Shown here piece by piece: positions 32,642 through 43,394 of a stretch of DNA of 64,000 nt. How positions within the stretch are numbered: position 1 is the stretch's first letter; each line of letters starts with the position of its first letter. The notes below the pieces were generated by a model that was not told where the DNA came from, searched no databases, and was given only the letters and a program-made list of their open reading frames with translations. A program made the translations under genes and the position numbers. The stretch spans positions 10,788,001 to 10,852,000 of the forward strand of contig JBHGNT010000011.1 of the NCBI GenBank assembly GCA_043228905.1, given 5' to 3'. Source of the stretch: Azolla caroliniana (lineage: Eukaryota > Polypodiophyta).

Positions 32642-34597
32642 TTAAAATTGGCAAGAAATTCCAAGCCTTTGTCTAGAGACAGTATTCTGGCTGCATTTGG
32701 CCAGCAATGCCTCTTGCAGAAGCCCTTTGAAATGATCTAAGAAACAATTCCATTCTTTATCATTCATATCACCGAGTGAGAAAGTCGGAGGGGCACTCTT
32801 ATTACCTTTACCTATAGTCTCAGACGCTAATGCCTTATACCCACCTCGATAGTCCATATACATTTGCTTCCTGTTGTTGAAACTAATGCTTTTATATGAC
32901 CTGGCTGATCTTGGTGATGCTAAAACCTTGCAACCAGGGGATAGCCCATGTTTACGTCCTGTTCCCATTATAAATACATTTATCTCCTCTTGTTCAGAGA
33001 GCCAAGGAAATACTGATCTTATCCTAGGGCTATTCATAAGATGAGCTCTATTGTTGTTACCAGGAGAGTTAACCACATACTCTAACTTCTTCTCTAATCC
33101 ATCAAGTGATTCCCTACCTGATGATATAGCTGCAATATTTTCTTCATCGTTTGCTCCTATAATTGATGAAAATAACATGTCTTCGTCTTCATCCATCTCA
33201 AATTCAAACTGCTCATACAAACCGTCATCGATGATGCCATCTGAACAAACGAAAATGCCATTTTCCTCCTCGTAACTTACACTTTCAGTTGCGAATTCTC
33301 TGTCAACAAGGTCTTTAGCTTGCATACAGAGCAACTCAAGCTGGCTAGCACCCCCGATCCCATCTCGGCTCATCATTTCTCCAATATCCGATAGGCATAA
33401 ACCAGCCATGGCTCCTCGTTTAAGCACCGTTGTAGAGAGAACAAGTACCCTGAGACAAGCCTCTCTCAGTGTAGGTAGTTCTTTACGCAACATTTCGGCA
33501 TCTTTGTACTCATCTAATTGTTGAATATACGCAAGTTCCTCTTCCGAGAACGGTAATGATGACTGAGGCCAGTGTAACCATTCGAAATATGGATCTCCCA
33601 ATGATTCAGGAAGACATAGCCCATGATCTATAGGGATGAGATCCAGTGCTTCATTCACAGCACTTGAACAATTATCGACAGGTTTGGCCTTTCTCACAAG
33701 TATGTTCCCCGAATGCCTGTCAGTATTGAAAATCCTAATGTCAAGAATCCCAATCCTGTGAACTGCCAATACAGAGAAGCGAGAGCTTCCATGGTCGCTT
33801 GCATCAAAGTCATGAGACACAAATTGTTGACAAGACCCAATCTTTTCGACGGGCAACAGGGGCTTCTTATCCGAGCTCGAGGTACTCTTCGTGTGGAATA
33901 CGTGATGAGAAACCTTGACTAATGCAGTCGGAGGCACGCCAGAGAAATGCTTATGATCAAGAAGATATGCTGCAACCTCTCTTATCCCTGTTTCTCCAAT
34001 ACGCACGGGTCTACTAAGGCTAAGCTCACCCAAACTCTTTCCCACGAAACCTTTTGGATTGTTTGGTGCGAAGGCCTCTTCATCACTAGGTTTCACAATG
34101 GCAACATTCTCTCCTTTGGCATTTCTGAAGTAATAAGCACCCCCAAGACCCCCCGTTACAGAGAGGGGCTCTACTCCACACTCGATACCCTTTATAATCT
34201 GCTTTACTATACTCTTCATCTTCGGACAACAACTCAATCCACCAACAACCTCAAACAGCCGGCCTCTTTTACACGTTTCTACCTCTTTTGTAAGAAAATT
34301 ACATGGAGTTGACAGGCTTCTGAATAAGCCAGAAACTTGAAAATCATTCCTTCTTGCCTCCCCAAGATCACTGTCCACCACATTGTCACCTAATGCAGTA
34401 AAAGCACATTGCTTGGATTCAAGCTTCTTCCTGACCATATGAGCATTCTCGTGTTGATCAAGATCAATCCCTAGCACACTTCCAACATCTCGCTGTGAAA
34501 ACATATGCCAATTCTCAATATTGCGCTCAACCCCCTTAACCCCATCCGGTATCAGTAGGGGTAGCCGCATCCGAACTGAGCCATCACTCAGTGGCAT
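32642..34597 (-). CDS. PI4KG: Phosphatidylinositol 4-kinase gamma-type (PI3/4-kinase-like)
   Basis: Single-exon gene of 651 codons, ATG at 34597-34595, TAA at 32644-32642. Gamma-type PI 4-kinases carry a PI3/PI4-kinase catalytic fold; some plant members mainly phosphorylate proteins. The N-terminus (1-120) is variable and lacks a recognisable ubiquitin-like repeat, which places it with the members that have none. The kinase domain covers about 140-430: nucleotide-binding GGLGGAYYFRNAKGE then VAIVKPSDEE (lysine 169), AYLLDHKHFSGVPPT, the catalytic loop NTDRHSGN at 291-298 with Asp293, and the metal-binding DHG at 324-326. ALDLIPIDHGLCLPE and YFEWLHWPQ are diagnostic of the group. The C-terminus (450-651) is acidic and then Ser-rich. 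No lesions are seen. Its neighbours are unrelated mobile elements. Confidence 0.95.
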   Translation of the reverse strand: MPLSDGSVRMRLPLLIPDGVKGVERNIENWHMFSQRDVGSVLGIDLDQHENAHMVRKKLESKQCAFTALGDNVVDSDLGEARRNDFQVSGLFRSLSTPCNFLTKEVETCKRGRLFEVVGGLSCCPKMKSIVKQIIKGIECGVEPLSVTGGLGGAYYFRNAKGENVAIVKPSDEEAFAPNNPKGFVGKSLGELSLSRPVRIGETGIREVAAYLLDHKHFSGVPPTALVKVSHHVFHTKSTSSSDKKPLLPVEKIGSCQQFVSHDFDASDHGSSRFSVLAVHRIGILDIRIFNTDRHSGNILVRKAKPVDNCSSAVNEALDLIPIDHGLCLPESLGDPYFEWLHWPQSSLPFSEEELAYIQQLDEYKDAEMLRKELPTLREACLRVLVLSTTVLKRGAMAGLCLSDIGEMMSRDGIGGASQLELLCMQAKDLVDREFATESVSYEEENGIFVCSDGIIDDGLYEQFEFEMDEDEDMLFSSIIGANDEENIAAISSGRESLDGLEKKLEYVVNSPGNNNRAHLMNSPRIRSVFPWLSEQEEINVFIMGTGRKHGLSPGCKVLASPRSARSYKSISFNNRKQMYMDYRGGYKALASETIGKGNKSAPPTFSLGDMNDKEWNCFLDHFKGLLQEALLAKCSQNTVSRQRLGISCQF

Positions 34598-36060
34598 AGC
34601 TGTTTTACTAAGATTCAGCTAGCACCAAAAGCTCACAACTATAGCTAACAAACAATCTCTATCTATCCTTAGCGAGCTTTTCTTTCAGAACAAAAGGAAA
34701 ATAGAAACTCCTTGAGCCAAGCCTATTATTAGTCTTCGGTATAACATACAACATGAAGTTACTCCCTCAACGCATTCTATTTTCTGCATCCAAAAACAAT
34801 GTTCCATTCAGCAAAACATGAATTATTATTAATACATCTCTCTCATTTCTGCCTCAGAAAAGGGTATATGCATTGTAGGCATGATGTTCAATACTTATAT
34901 AAACCGAATAAAATACAATTCTCAATGCTTCCATCTCATTTCTTGAAATTCAGGACGTTACATTCATGACGCAACATATTGCAGTAAGTTCCCATTATAT
35001 TTCAACGCATTTCTCAAGAGTTTCCTTTACTTCCGAGTGAATACGTAATTTGACAATGTGATCAGAACAGACCGTCCACTAGACTGGCGGTAGAGAACTC
35101 AACAAGAAAACTTGATCTTTCTCATGAAATTTCGTGCTTTCTATCATACAAAATTCAAGCGGTAAGCCTTATACAGAGTACAGATTAGATCAGGGGGAGA
35201 AAGATCCAGATCTGGAAGCGTAAAAGATAGAGTCTTGTTCTATTTTGACTTAGTTTGCTTCCCTAAAATAAATACATTTCAACTGTATGACCTAAAACTT
35301 ATTTTCACGTAGCTTCTTTTTCAACGCCATCTTATCCTGCACAAAAGCTGAACGTTTTGAAGCGTCATTTTACCTGAAACTCAAGTTTTGGCTTGAAGAT
35401 GTCTTCATTTATAAACGAACCCCTAGACATGCAAGTCCGAAAGCTCTGCTTCAGCACAAAGATGCAATGTGGAAAATCTGCGTAAAAGAAGGAAGGAAGA
35501 GGGGGGAAAGCATGAGATCCAGCTTCCATTGATGAAGAAAGATGCAGATCTACTGTTCTAGCAAACAGAATGCAGCATTAGAACCTACATTCTTTGCGAT
35601 TCCTGCAAGATAAAACCCGAATATTTCCGGTTACTGCCGTAATGACAAGCAATGGCAATACCTTCTTCGCAGATCCTGTGCAATGGAAGCTAGCATTATA
35701 TAGTCAGTGCAATGGCGCTGTCACCACACCTTACTAACTACCACTGGCGCTAGCTTCTTCACGATCCTGCAACGGAAACTAGCAGCATTGTAGGGCAATG
35801 ACTCTGTAAAAGTAGTGATCTGCCGACATTGGAATGGATGTGTATGAGCTACCGATGATGAGTTCAGTGGATGAGCTCCCTGTTTCATCAGAAGTCTGAA
35901 GAAGAAGAAGAAGAAGAAGAAGAAGAAGAAGAAAAAGAAGACGACGACGCAGAAGAACAAGTTTGGTACGAGTTGAAGTCCCGTTATATATATATATATA
36001 GACATAAATATTGGAAGTGTTTTAAAGAGTAGCGCATCTGGACCGTCCATCTCCCAGCAG
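34598..36060. other. Upstream region of the PI4K gene (probable 5' UTR and promoter)
   Basis: Non-coding. It holds imperfect direct repeats ('gatcctg..caa.gga.ctagca' at about 35671 and 35763), (GAA)n at 35897-35934 and a TATATA run at 35985-36001 that could serve as a minus-strand TATA region. Transcription start and any leader intron cannot be placed. Confidence 0.4.
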
Positions 36061-36110
36061 CCCAACCCCGTCCGTCAAATCCCTGCCCTCCAATCCACAC
36101 CACCACCACC

Positions 36111-36538
36111 ACCCCCCCCCCCCCCCCTTTCCTCCTCCTTCAAACCGTATGTAAATGTATGCACGTACGTATGTATGTAAATGAATGTACGTATGTATTC
36201 CATGTATGTATATTTATGTTTGGGCTGGAGAACTCTTCTTCTTGTTATGTACGTACGTATACGTATATACGTATTTTTGTTTTTTTCTTCCATTTCATCC
36301 GATTGGAGTGTGAGCTCTCTGTGGGCCCCCCTCCCCCCCCCCCCCAACACCGCCCTTCCGATCATTGTCCTATCGCCACGTGGCTGCGCCGCCGGCCCAT
36401 CGGAGCCCGCACGTGCCGACATTTTCCTTTTTCTTTTTTCTTTTTTATTCATTCACCCTGATTTTAAAAAAATTAATTTTGACCGTTTTCTTTTCCGCTT
36501 CTGGCTTTTCTGGTGTGCGTGACAACAACGCATTCATA

Positions 36539-36587
<49 letters not shown>

Positions 36588-36691
36588 TCTCTCTGTATAT
36601 ACATACATACATACATACATACATATGTGTGTGCCGCTGCTCTTCCTCTATGTATGTATGTATGTATGTATGTATGTATGTATGTATGTAT
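36111..36691. repeat. Microsatellite cluster: C16, (CT)n, (ACAT)n and (TATG)n
   Basis: C16 lies at 36112-36127, further C runs at about 36333-36345, (CT)n at 36542-36583, (ACAT)n at 36599-36624 and (TATG)n at 36649-36691. The last two are reverse complements of each other and sit 24 bases apart. Open frames across here are translations of repeats. Confidence 0.95.
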
Positions 36692-36699
36692 CCAATCTA

Positions 36700-39600
36700 A
36701 AGCGCTCCAAATCTTCTTGCTTTGATCTTGGGTTTTGTTTTCTTCCGGCTTTAATATCGCCTCTTTTTTTGGGGTGTAGTAGTAGTCATGCATGTACTAC
36801 TACTACTACATAAAGAGAAAGAGACGGTGGGACCCCCCCTTCTTTCTTGGAACACAACACGTTGAGCTTATCCGGTCTTTTTTCACTTTTGGTTTATATA
36901 TGTTCTTATATGTTCTTTCTTCCCTATGCCCAATAAATACCACACTTTCTATTTATTTATTTTTATCTCGATGGCACACCAACGATTTAGATGAAACACT
37001 AGTTATTTTTAACATGATGGATCTCTATCCGTCATCAGCAACAAAAAATAAATAGACTGCATGTATTGCCATAGGCCCATACCTAAGACTATGTACATAT
37101 AAGAAGGTTTCGTGTGTGGTTTATTACTCTTATGGTTTGTGACGATATATCTAAATCTTAATACGGAATGGAAGTCGTTGCCTTTCTAATAGCTAGAAGT
37201 TTTATGGAGTGGCACATGCTCCACATTTTTTGGATTTGTTGTCAATATATAATTTCAATTTGTGGACCATGGTCCCCAAATTTGGACATTAATCTCTATC
37301 AATCAATTGTAAAAACTGTGAGCATTGGACATTAATCTTGGCAATATCCCTAATGAAGGGTCAATGCACGAGATTTCTAGGTTGTATCTTAAGTGTCGTA
37401 TGTCACAAAAAAACGTGACACATGAAACGTGAGCGGGATCACCAAGGACTCTAGGCCAACGAGGAATGGGGCGAACTTCGGTTGGCTCCTTTGGTCCTTA
37501 AAATTTCTTTAATCTCCTTTTGTTTAAAATGTACAACGATGTGTGACAACAATAGTGGATAATGGTGATGGAAGTAGATGTGCTGATGACAACAACAATT
37601 GTAGTAGGCTACAATGGTAGTTGCATATTTTTTTCGTCTAGCGTCATTCGACGAACAGTATGTCGGCCTCGGTCAGTGTGGTGGGTTTGACTCCAATCAT
37701 CCGAGAATCAATGTTTCACTCATAAATTTTTGTTTCCAGCTTGGATTCGCATTCCGAAAATTCCGATCATGGTCCCCACAACAATCTCTTCATGTCAGCG
37801 CTACAAATCCTTTGCTGTGAAATTCCAGGCTTCGTCTTCTATCGAATTCGAGGCATTTTTCATGTATCTTCCCACACCTTGCTCGAATTTGCGAGTTGAA
37901 AAATTCGTTGCACCACTTGTTTGATTATGATTCACTAAAAAATAATAGGGTTAGTAGAAATATTATTCTTGTAGCCATTAGATTATCATATCACATCAAA
38001 AGTTCAAGAAAGTAAATTAGATACAAAGGATATGGTATCTTGACCCCGTTACATGGAGTCATGAGAACGGACGATAGCCATGTCATCTCTTGTCGCCATT
38101 GGTCTTGCACGCTCTCTTGATTCGCTATCCGGAGCTCAGATGAAAATTCAGTAGCACTCCCGCCTTGCACAAAAATGGGTATCCTTGACAATGAGCTCAC
38201 TTGTCCCTTCATATGCTTGTAGTGCTCATCTTTCAAGGGCACCTAGCTTGAGGAAAATGTTGGTCATCTCCCATCATGTTTATCGATTCACATTGTCCCC
38301 ATAGGATTCAAACACTTGACCTTTTCATCTGGGAGTAAGTTCTTACTAATTGACCTATATCTTTTTGCTATTTTTAATATCATTCTATTACATTTCTTCT
38401 AGTTGTGCACTCCACCTAACCTTCAACCTTTCATAAACCAAGAGTATGATGCTTTTCTTCCCATGAATGGACCATTCACCAAGAGTTTGATGCTCTTCAT
38501 AAACCACATCAGGACATTCACCCCCACAAAACTTGTACATCATATGACATGTGTTAAATGCGGTAAGGGAGGGGAAATCACAATGGAGACCTTTAACCTT
38601 TGTATCAATTCTCTCTCATTTATTTGAAACCTATCTACCTACACTAGAAACTTATCTTGTGTAACCAGGGGAATATAGTTACTTGTCCTTTTTCTTCCAA
38701 CTCCACCATAGCCATGATAACCATCCAATCCACCAATTTCTCTTCATACATTTCACAAATCCAAGAGTCTTCATCATGGTCTCATGAGCTTGTTTTCTCT
38801 TGTGATATGAGTGTGTCACCCTCATCTCAGTTATCTCTTGGATCATTGTATCGACACCATGTTGTTGTGTTCTTGTTTACTTCTAACTTCTTTGCATTCT
38901 TCATGATATGCATTCATATGTCAAACTATAGTTCTTTAAGCGTGACATGAAGACTTGAATCCAAATGTGGTATGGATAATGGGAGGACAACTATGGTGAA
39001 CTAGGTCCCATAATCTTCTTCGAGTTCTTATGCTTCTTGGGTTCTTGTGTTACAACTTTTCTCTTCAAGCTTATATAGGTTCATTGCACTTGAACAATTA
39101 TTGATACTTAAAAGTTTACAAGCTGTGGCAAAGAACGAGGTGCCAACCTTCCTTCCTATGAGATCATCTACTCTGGCCACCTTGCCATTGACCTCTATAT
39201 ATCTTCTTTCTTTATCCACACCCTTTTTCATTTGGCCTTGCAATATAGTGCTTTGGCCTTCTATCACCTTCATATGGGTGTTTTTCTCATGTGCAAGGTG
39301 CACACATGTCAAGCTAATGTTAGATCCATGCTTGTCTTCTTCTTGAGCTTCCATGAGGATCATACCCTCCTCTCATTCAATTTCATTCTTCTTGTAATTC
39401 ATGTCCTTTAAGCACAATATCTTTGCTATCTTTTGAGGAACACCCTTCAAGTCGTGTCCATCCACCAAATCTTCATCTTGCTCCTATTTATTGTCTATGC
39501 CTTAGCACTTCATACCTTTATCTAGTTCTGCCTTATCTCTATCCTTCAATTGGGTCATATTGTGGAGTGGACCCAGAGTGTCAGTTATAATCTTATTGTC

Positions 39601-39777
39601 ATCAACAAACAACCCAACCCCCAAGTCTTAGGGTTTGCCAATGTAGTATCCTTAACTTGCGCATTCTCTTCGTTGTGATCACATTTGGATATTCTCTTTT
39701 CCGGTCTATCAATTGCATCTTTTTCAACTTCTTCTTTTCACATAATCCCCGGCATAATGCCTTACTTTCGTACCCTC

Positions 39778-39813
<36 letters not shown>

Positions 39814-39928
39814 AACTATACCATAGTTTCCATTACCAATCTAATAAGCGTATACAAGACATATAATGATACAATGTATTGGCGGCTAAGATATCCCCCA
39901 TTATGTCATAATTGAAGCCAACCTCCCC
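36700..39928. other. Intergenic region, no gene recognised
   Basis: Only short open frames, none matching a known family. (TA)n lies at 39780-39810. Confidence 0.45.
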
Positions 39929-40254
39929 CTATGGAGGAAACAACCATCGAGGGGGTACATATTGCCAATCTATTTTGTCATTTCTCTCCACAAAAACAAA
40001 TAAATCCTTCCACTTGCCTTTAAAGGATTGCTGTTTCAGAAAAATCATATCTTCATTACTAGTGAAGGAGTAATATTGACCTTTTAAAATTGAGATAAGC
40101 ATCGACCAAATTTCCGTCACACAATGAACAAGATTTTGCTTTATTAGCTGAAACACATTTTTGCATTGATCTATCCAAATATTCCATAGAACCACCGATG
40201 ATATTGTAGCCCATATTGTGGCATCCACATTCAACCAATTTGAGCTTGAGTATT
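39929..40254 (-). pseudogene. LINE 3' end fragment (left of the gypsy insertion)
   Basis: The minus-strand frame contains SSVVLWNIWIDQCKNVFQ, matching the C-terminal region after the RT zinc finger in plant L1-like LINEs (FWNIWLARN-type motif). It continues the LINE found right of the gypsy element. The target duplication AGTAT (40250-40254) marks the break. No poly(A) tail is clear. Confidence 0.75.
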
Positions 40255-40708
40255 GTTACGGGCATGACCATTTAATATCCCGTGGTGAGAATTTACCGTA
40301 GTATTCTATACACGTGGATAAGTGTGAGGGTTAAATGAAAGTGTAAAGAAGGGGAGGATTACTTTTAATCCTCGGGATTGAGACAACCCATTAGGTCAAG
40401 TGTGAACTTGCATGGGGGCCTTGAGTATCGCTATAAATAAGAGGCCTAGCTACCCTCATTTGATCATCTTTTGACTACATCGAGACTCTGCTCTTGTGGT
40501 GGGTCAACTCTTGTAGCGAGCGCGTCAGCACCAGGTACGACTCGACGCCATGACGATGATATGGGACGCCGATTGAGGCTCGAGTCCGTCTCGATCCCTT
40601 CGCTCGGGGGTGGTCGGGTGGATCGGCACCCTTCTTTCTCTTTCTCCTTTCTATTTATCATTTGTTTATCCTTATCTTAAGCTTACTTTAGTACCTAGAT
40701 CTCTAATA
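40255..40708 (+). repeat. Gypsy 5' LTR
   Basis: 454 bp. It has 'ctataaataagaggcct' as probable TATA region. Ends are TG...TA, not TG...CA. About sixteen differences from the 3' LTR were counted by eye. Confidence 0.93.
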
Positions 40709-42405
40709 TTTGGCATCATATTTATGTACTAATGTTTCTTTGTTTTTCTTTTGTCTTTTGATTGATGGTGATCAATCGATGTGCAGTCGGCCTTGATCCA
40801 GACAACGATCAACAAAGAACTTCGGTAACTCTTTCCGTAATATTTTTTTTTTCTTTCTATTCTCTCTTCTCCCATCTAATCATGTGTTTAGTTTATATGT
40901 CATTTTTTTTTCATTAAGTCAATGATGTTGTAGTGGTCTTTAATTGATTATCTAAAATGTTTACATATGTGCACGAGGTCAATACCTCGTTTGACATATA
41001 AATAATATGTGATGAGTGTCGTATGCGTATGAGGTTAATACCTCAATTACGTATTACGTTCACGAACATATGTTACGTTTGCGTATGAGTTTAATACCTT
41101 GTTTTGTTGTAAACGATATGCGTTTGGTCTTGTATGCGTAAGAGGTCAATACCTCAATTGCGTATTACGATGATCTCTTATTAGTGGATGTTTCGTGTGC
41201 GTAGAGGTATATACCTCGATTACGTATCTCGATCACACCATTTGTGGCTATTTAATATAATGATATGTTTAATATAGGCATATGTGTTCACATATATACG
41301 TATTTGATCGTATATATGTGATAAGTAAACATATGTGTATATTCGTTATTACGTGATTATATCGAAAGTTGTCATTGTCGGGAAAAGGATGTGGTGGCCG
41401 TCCTCACATTTTTGTGAGAAAGGCGTTGTCACCATCCCTTTTTCAACAATTTTGCATTGTTGACAACCCCGTTGATGACCTCGATTTCGTTACGTAAAGA
41501 AACGCCTATAGCCATAATGATGTTGAGTACGTAGGGCTTGACCCACTTCAAGTGAGGTCGCTCCAATGACACACGTATCCAACATCCCTCCCTTGTTACA
41601 TGGATACGATGCCACCATGAGCTCGTTCTTACGAGAGGCATTTGTAATGACGTGACCATGTGATGGGCCACGTGGGCCTACTACGAAACGAGGGCTCATT
41701 TGGCTTGACCTTTAGGTTGCACTTTGGCGTATGCCATCGTAATTACGAGACTTGAGGTTAGGTAACGTACCAACATAGTTTTGGTAAATGAGGGCGAAAT
41801 AAGGACCCTTGACATATATGTTCTTCTAAAAAAAACATATATGATCAAATGCCTCGCATATCTTTTATACGCATCAAATATTAAGCATTCAAGAAGAGCA
41901 ACTTACTTGGTTAGCTCAAGTGTTTAATGTATTTGTTCTCGAGGTCTCGAGTTCAAATATGACCAAGACCATACAACATCCTTGATACATATGAATATAA
42001 CACATGTTTAGACTTAAGGTCTAAGTGCACCTCGGGGTCCTCGTAATAGGACTTAAAGAGCCGAAACCACATATGTGGGCACCAAAACATAGTTTATTGT
42101 TAACATTTTTTTCGTGTATAAACTATTCATGACGTGAACATACATGGTTGAGCCTCGGGGAGCCACCATGAAAAAATTGATATAGAGATCAGGGAAAGAC
42201 ATTTATTTGTCACCCCCATGGTTTTTAAAACACCTTTGTGTTACCATAGTAACCTGATCTTGAACCTCATCTCATACATCTAGAGGGGTATTGACGTGAG
42301 ATCATGATATCGATTAATGTTTGCCCATGATATGTTTACATCACGACATGATGTTATGACTATCTCTCTGAACTTATCCTATTTCTTTTCCAGAAATAAT
42401 CTTTA
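40709..42405 (+). other. Gypsy leader with palindromic repeats
   Basis: Non-coding leader of 1.7 kb. The primer-binding site next to the LTR reads TTTGGCATCATAT, perhaps a mutated TGGTATCAGA. Five copies of GAGGT-(c/t/a)aa/ta-ACCTC palindromes occur at 40974, 41030, 41085, 41141 and 41204. A pyrimidine-rich AG acceptor-like site precedes the gag ATG. Confidence 0.75.
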
Positions 42406-43344
42406 ATGGCTCAAATTAATGACCCAATGTCATCTGCTCAAGCGGAAGGAACTCAAGGGAATCCTCCTGGACAAATGTCCACTAAGATGTATTTGGCACA
42501 AATAACCCAATACCTTAGTTTCACCGCTCAACAGATGACCGAACTTCGGCAATCTCAAAGTGCTCTCGAGGCACGTGTCATTAGTCTACAACGTGAGACT
42601 AATAGACCTGATGAGCGACAAGGTGAACCATCGTTTGTCGTTAAGCCATTTACGGGAGACAAAAAGGAAAGAACCGAAGAAGCAATCTGCACGTGGCTGG
42701 GCCGATGGGAGTCTCATTTTGAGCTCTATCCCACGCCAGATAGTACGAAGATTGCATATGTCGGCCGAGAACTCGGGGGTAAGGCCGCCGCCTGGTGGCG
42801 TGGGCTCCGTACAACGGGGAAATTGCCTGATACCTGGACAAATTTTGTCACGGTTTTTAAGGGCCAATTTCTGCAACCTCCCCCTCGAACCGAGGCAGCA
42901 CAAGCTTTAATGAACCTCTCTAGCAGGAAATTTTCCTCTCTAGAAGACTATGTTCACCATGCTAGAACCCAAATCCAAAAATCGGGTCTAGAAGGGGACA
43001 ATTGGTTGATAGCTTCTTTTGTCAATGGCATCCCCAATTCGGACTATCACTGGATAGTGCACAATAAGGATCCAAAATCCTTCGAAGAGGCCGTTGAAAT
43101 AGTTCTTCGCTATCAACGCACTTCGAAGAAGGACCACAACAAACCCAACGAAGCGCCCGAGACTAAGCAGTCACAATTTGTTGGGAAACACAAGACACCC
43201 AACAAATTCCTGGATCGCGATTGTAAGCAACAACATCCTTTTTGTGTATTCTGCAAAAAGAAGGGTCATACAAAAGATCAATGTCGAAAGCTCCAACGGA
43301 AAGAGCACGACAACAAAGCTAAAGTTGCAGACCATAAAGGTTAG
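42406..43344 (+). CDS. Gypsy gag (intact frame)
   Basis: Frame of 312 codons. The Gag capsid signature is present: FTGDKKERTEEAICTWLGRW, AAAWWRGLR, TWTNFVTVFKGQF, FSSLEDYVHHARTQI. The CCHC knuckle is CVFCKKKGHTKDQC at about residues 277-290. Gag of this family coats element RNA. It is the only undamaged frame of the element and stops at TAG 43342-43344 before RT, with no protease between. Confidence 0.9.
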   Translation: MAQINDPMSSAQAEGTQGNPPGQMSTKMYLAQITQYLSFTAQQMTELRQSQSALEARVISLQRETNRPDERQGEPSFVVKPFTGDKKERTEEAICTWLGRWESHFELYPTPDSTKIAYVGRELGGKAAAWWRGLRTTGKLPDTWTNFVTVFKGQFLQPPPRTEAAQALMNLSSRKFSSLEDYVHHARTQIQKSGLEGDNWLIASFVNGIPNSDYHWIVHNKDPKSFEEAVEIVLRYQRTSKKDHNKPNEAPETKQSQFVGKHKTPNKFLDRDCKQQHPFCVFCKKKGHTKDQCRKLQRKEHDNKAKVADHKG

Positions 43345-43394
43345 ATTCCTAATGTCCTTCAGGTTTATACACATCATTTAAGTAATTGTCAATG

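Noticed and set aside
36075-36813. Several overlapping open frames on both strands
   Set aside because: They are translations of microsatellites (His-Thr, Met-Tyr-Val-Cys and Ser-Leu repeats).
39028-39363. 111-codon minus-strand frame with a faint resemblance to a tRNA methyltransferase subunit
   Set aside because: The resemblance is limited to a few residues (DDLIGRKVGTSF); no further domain or exon supports it.
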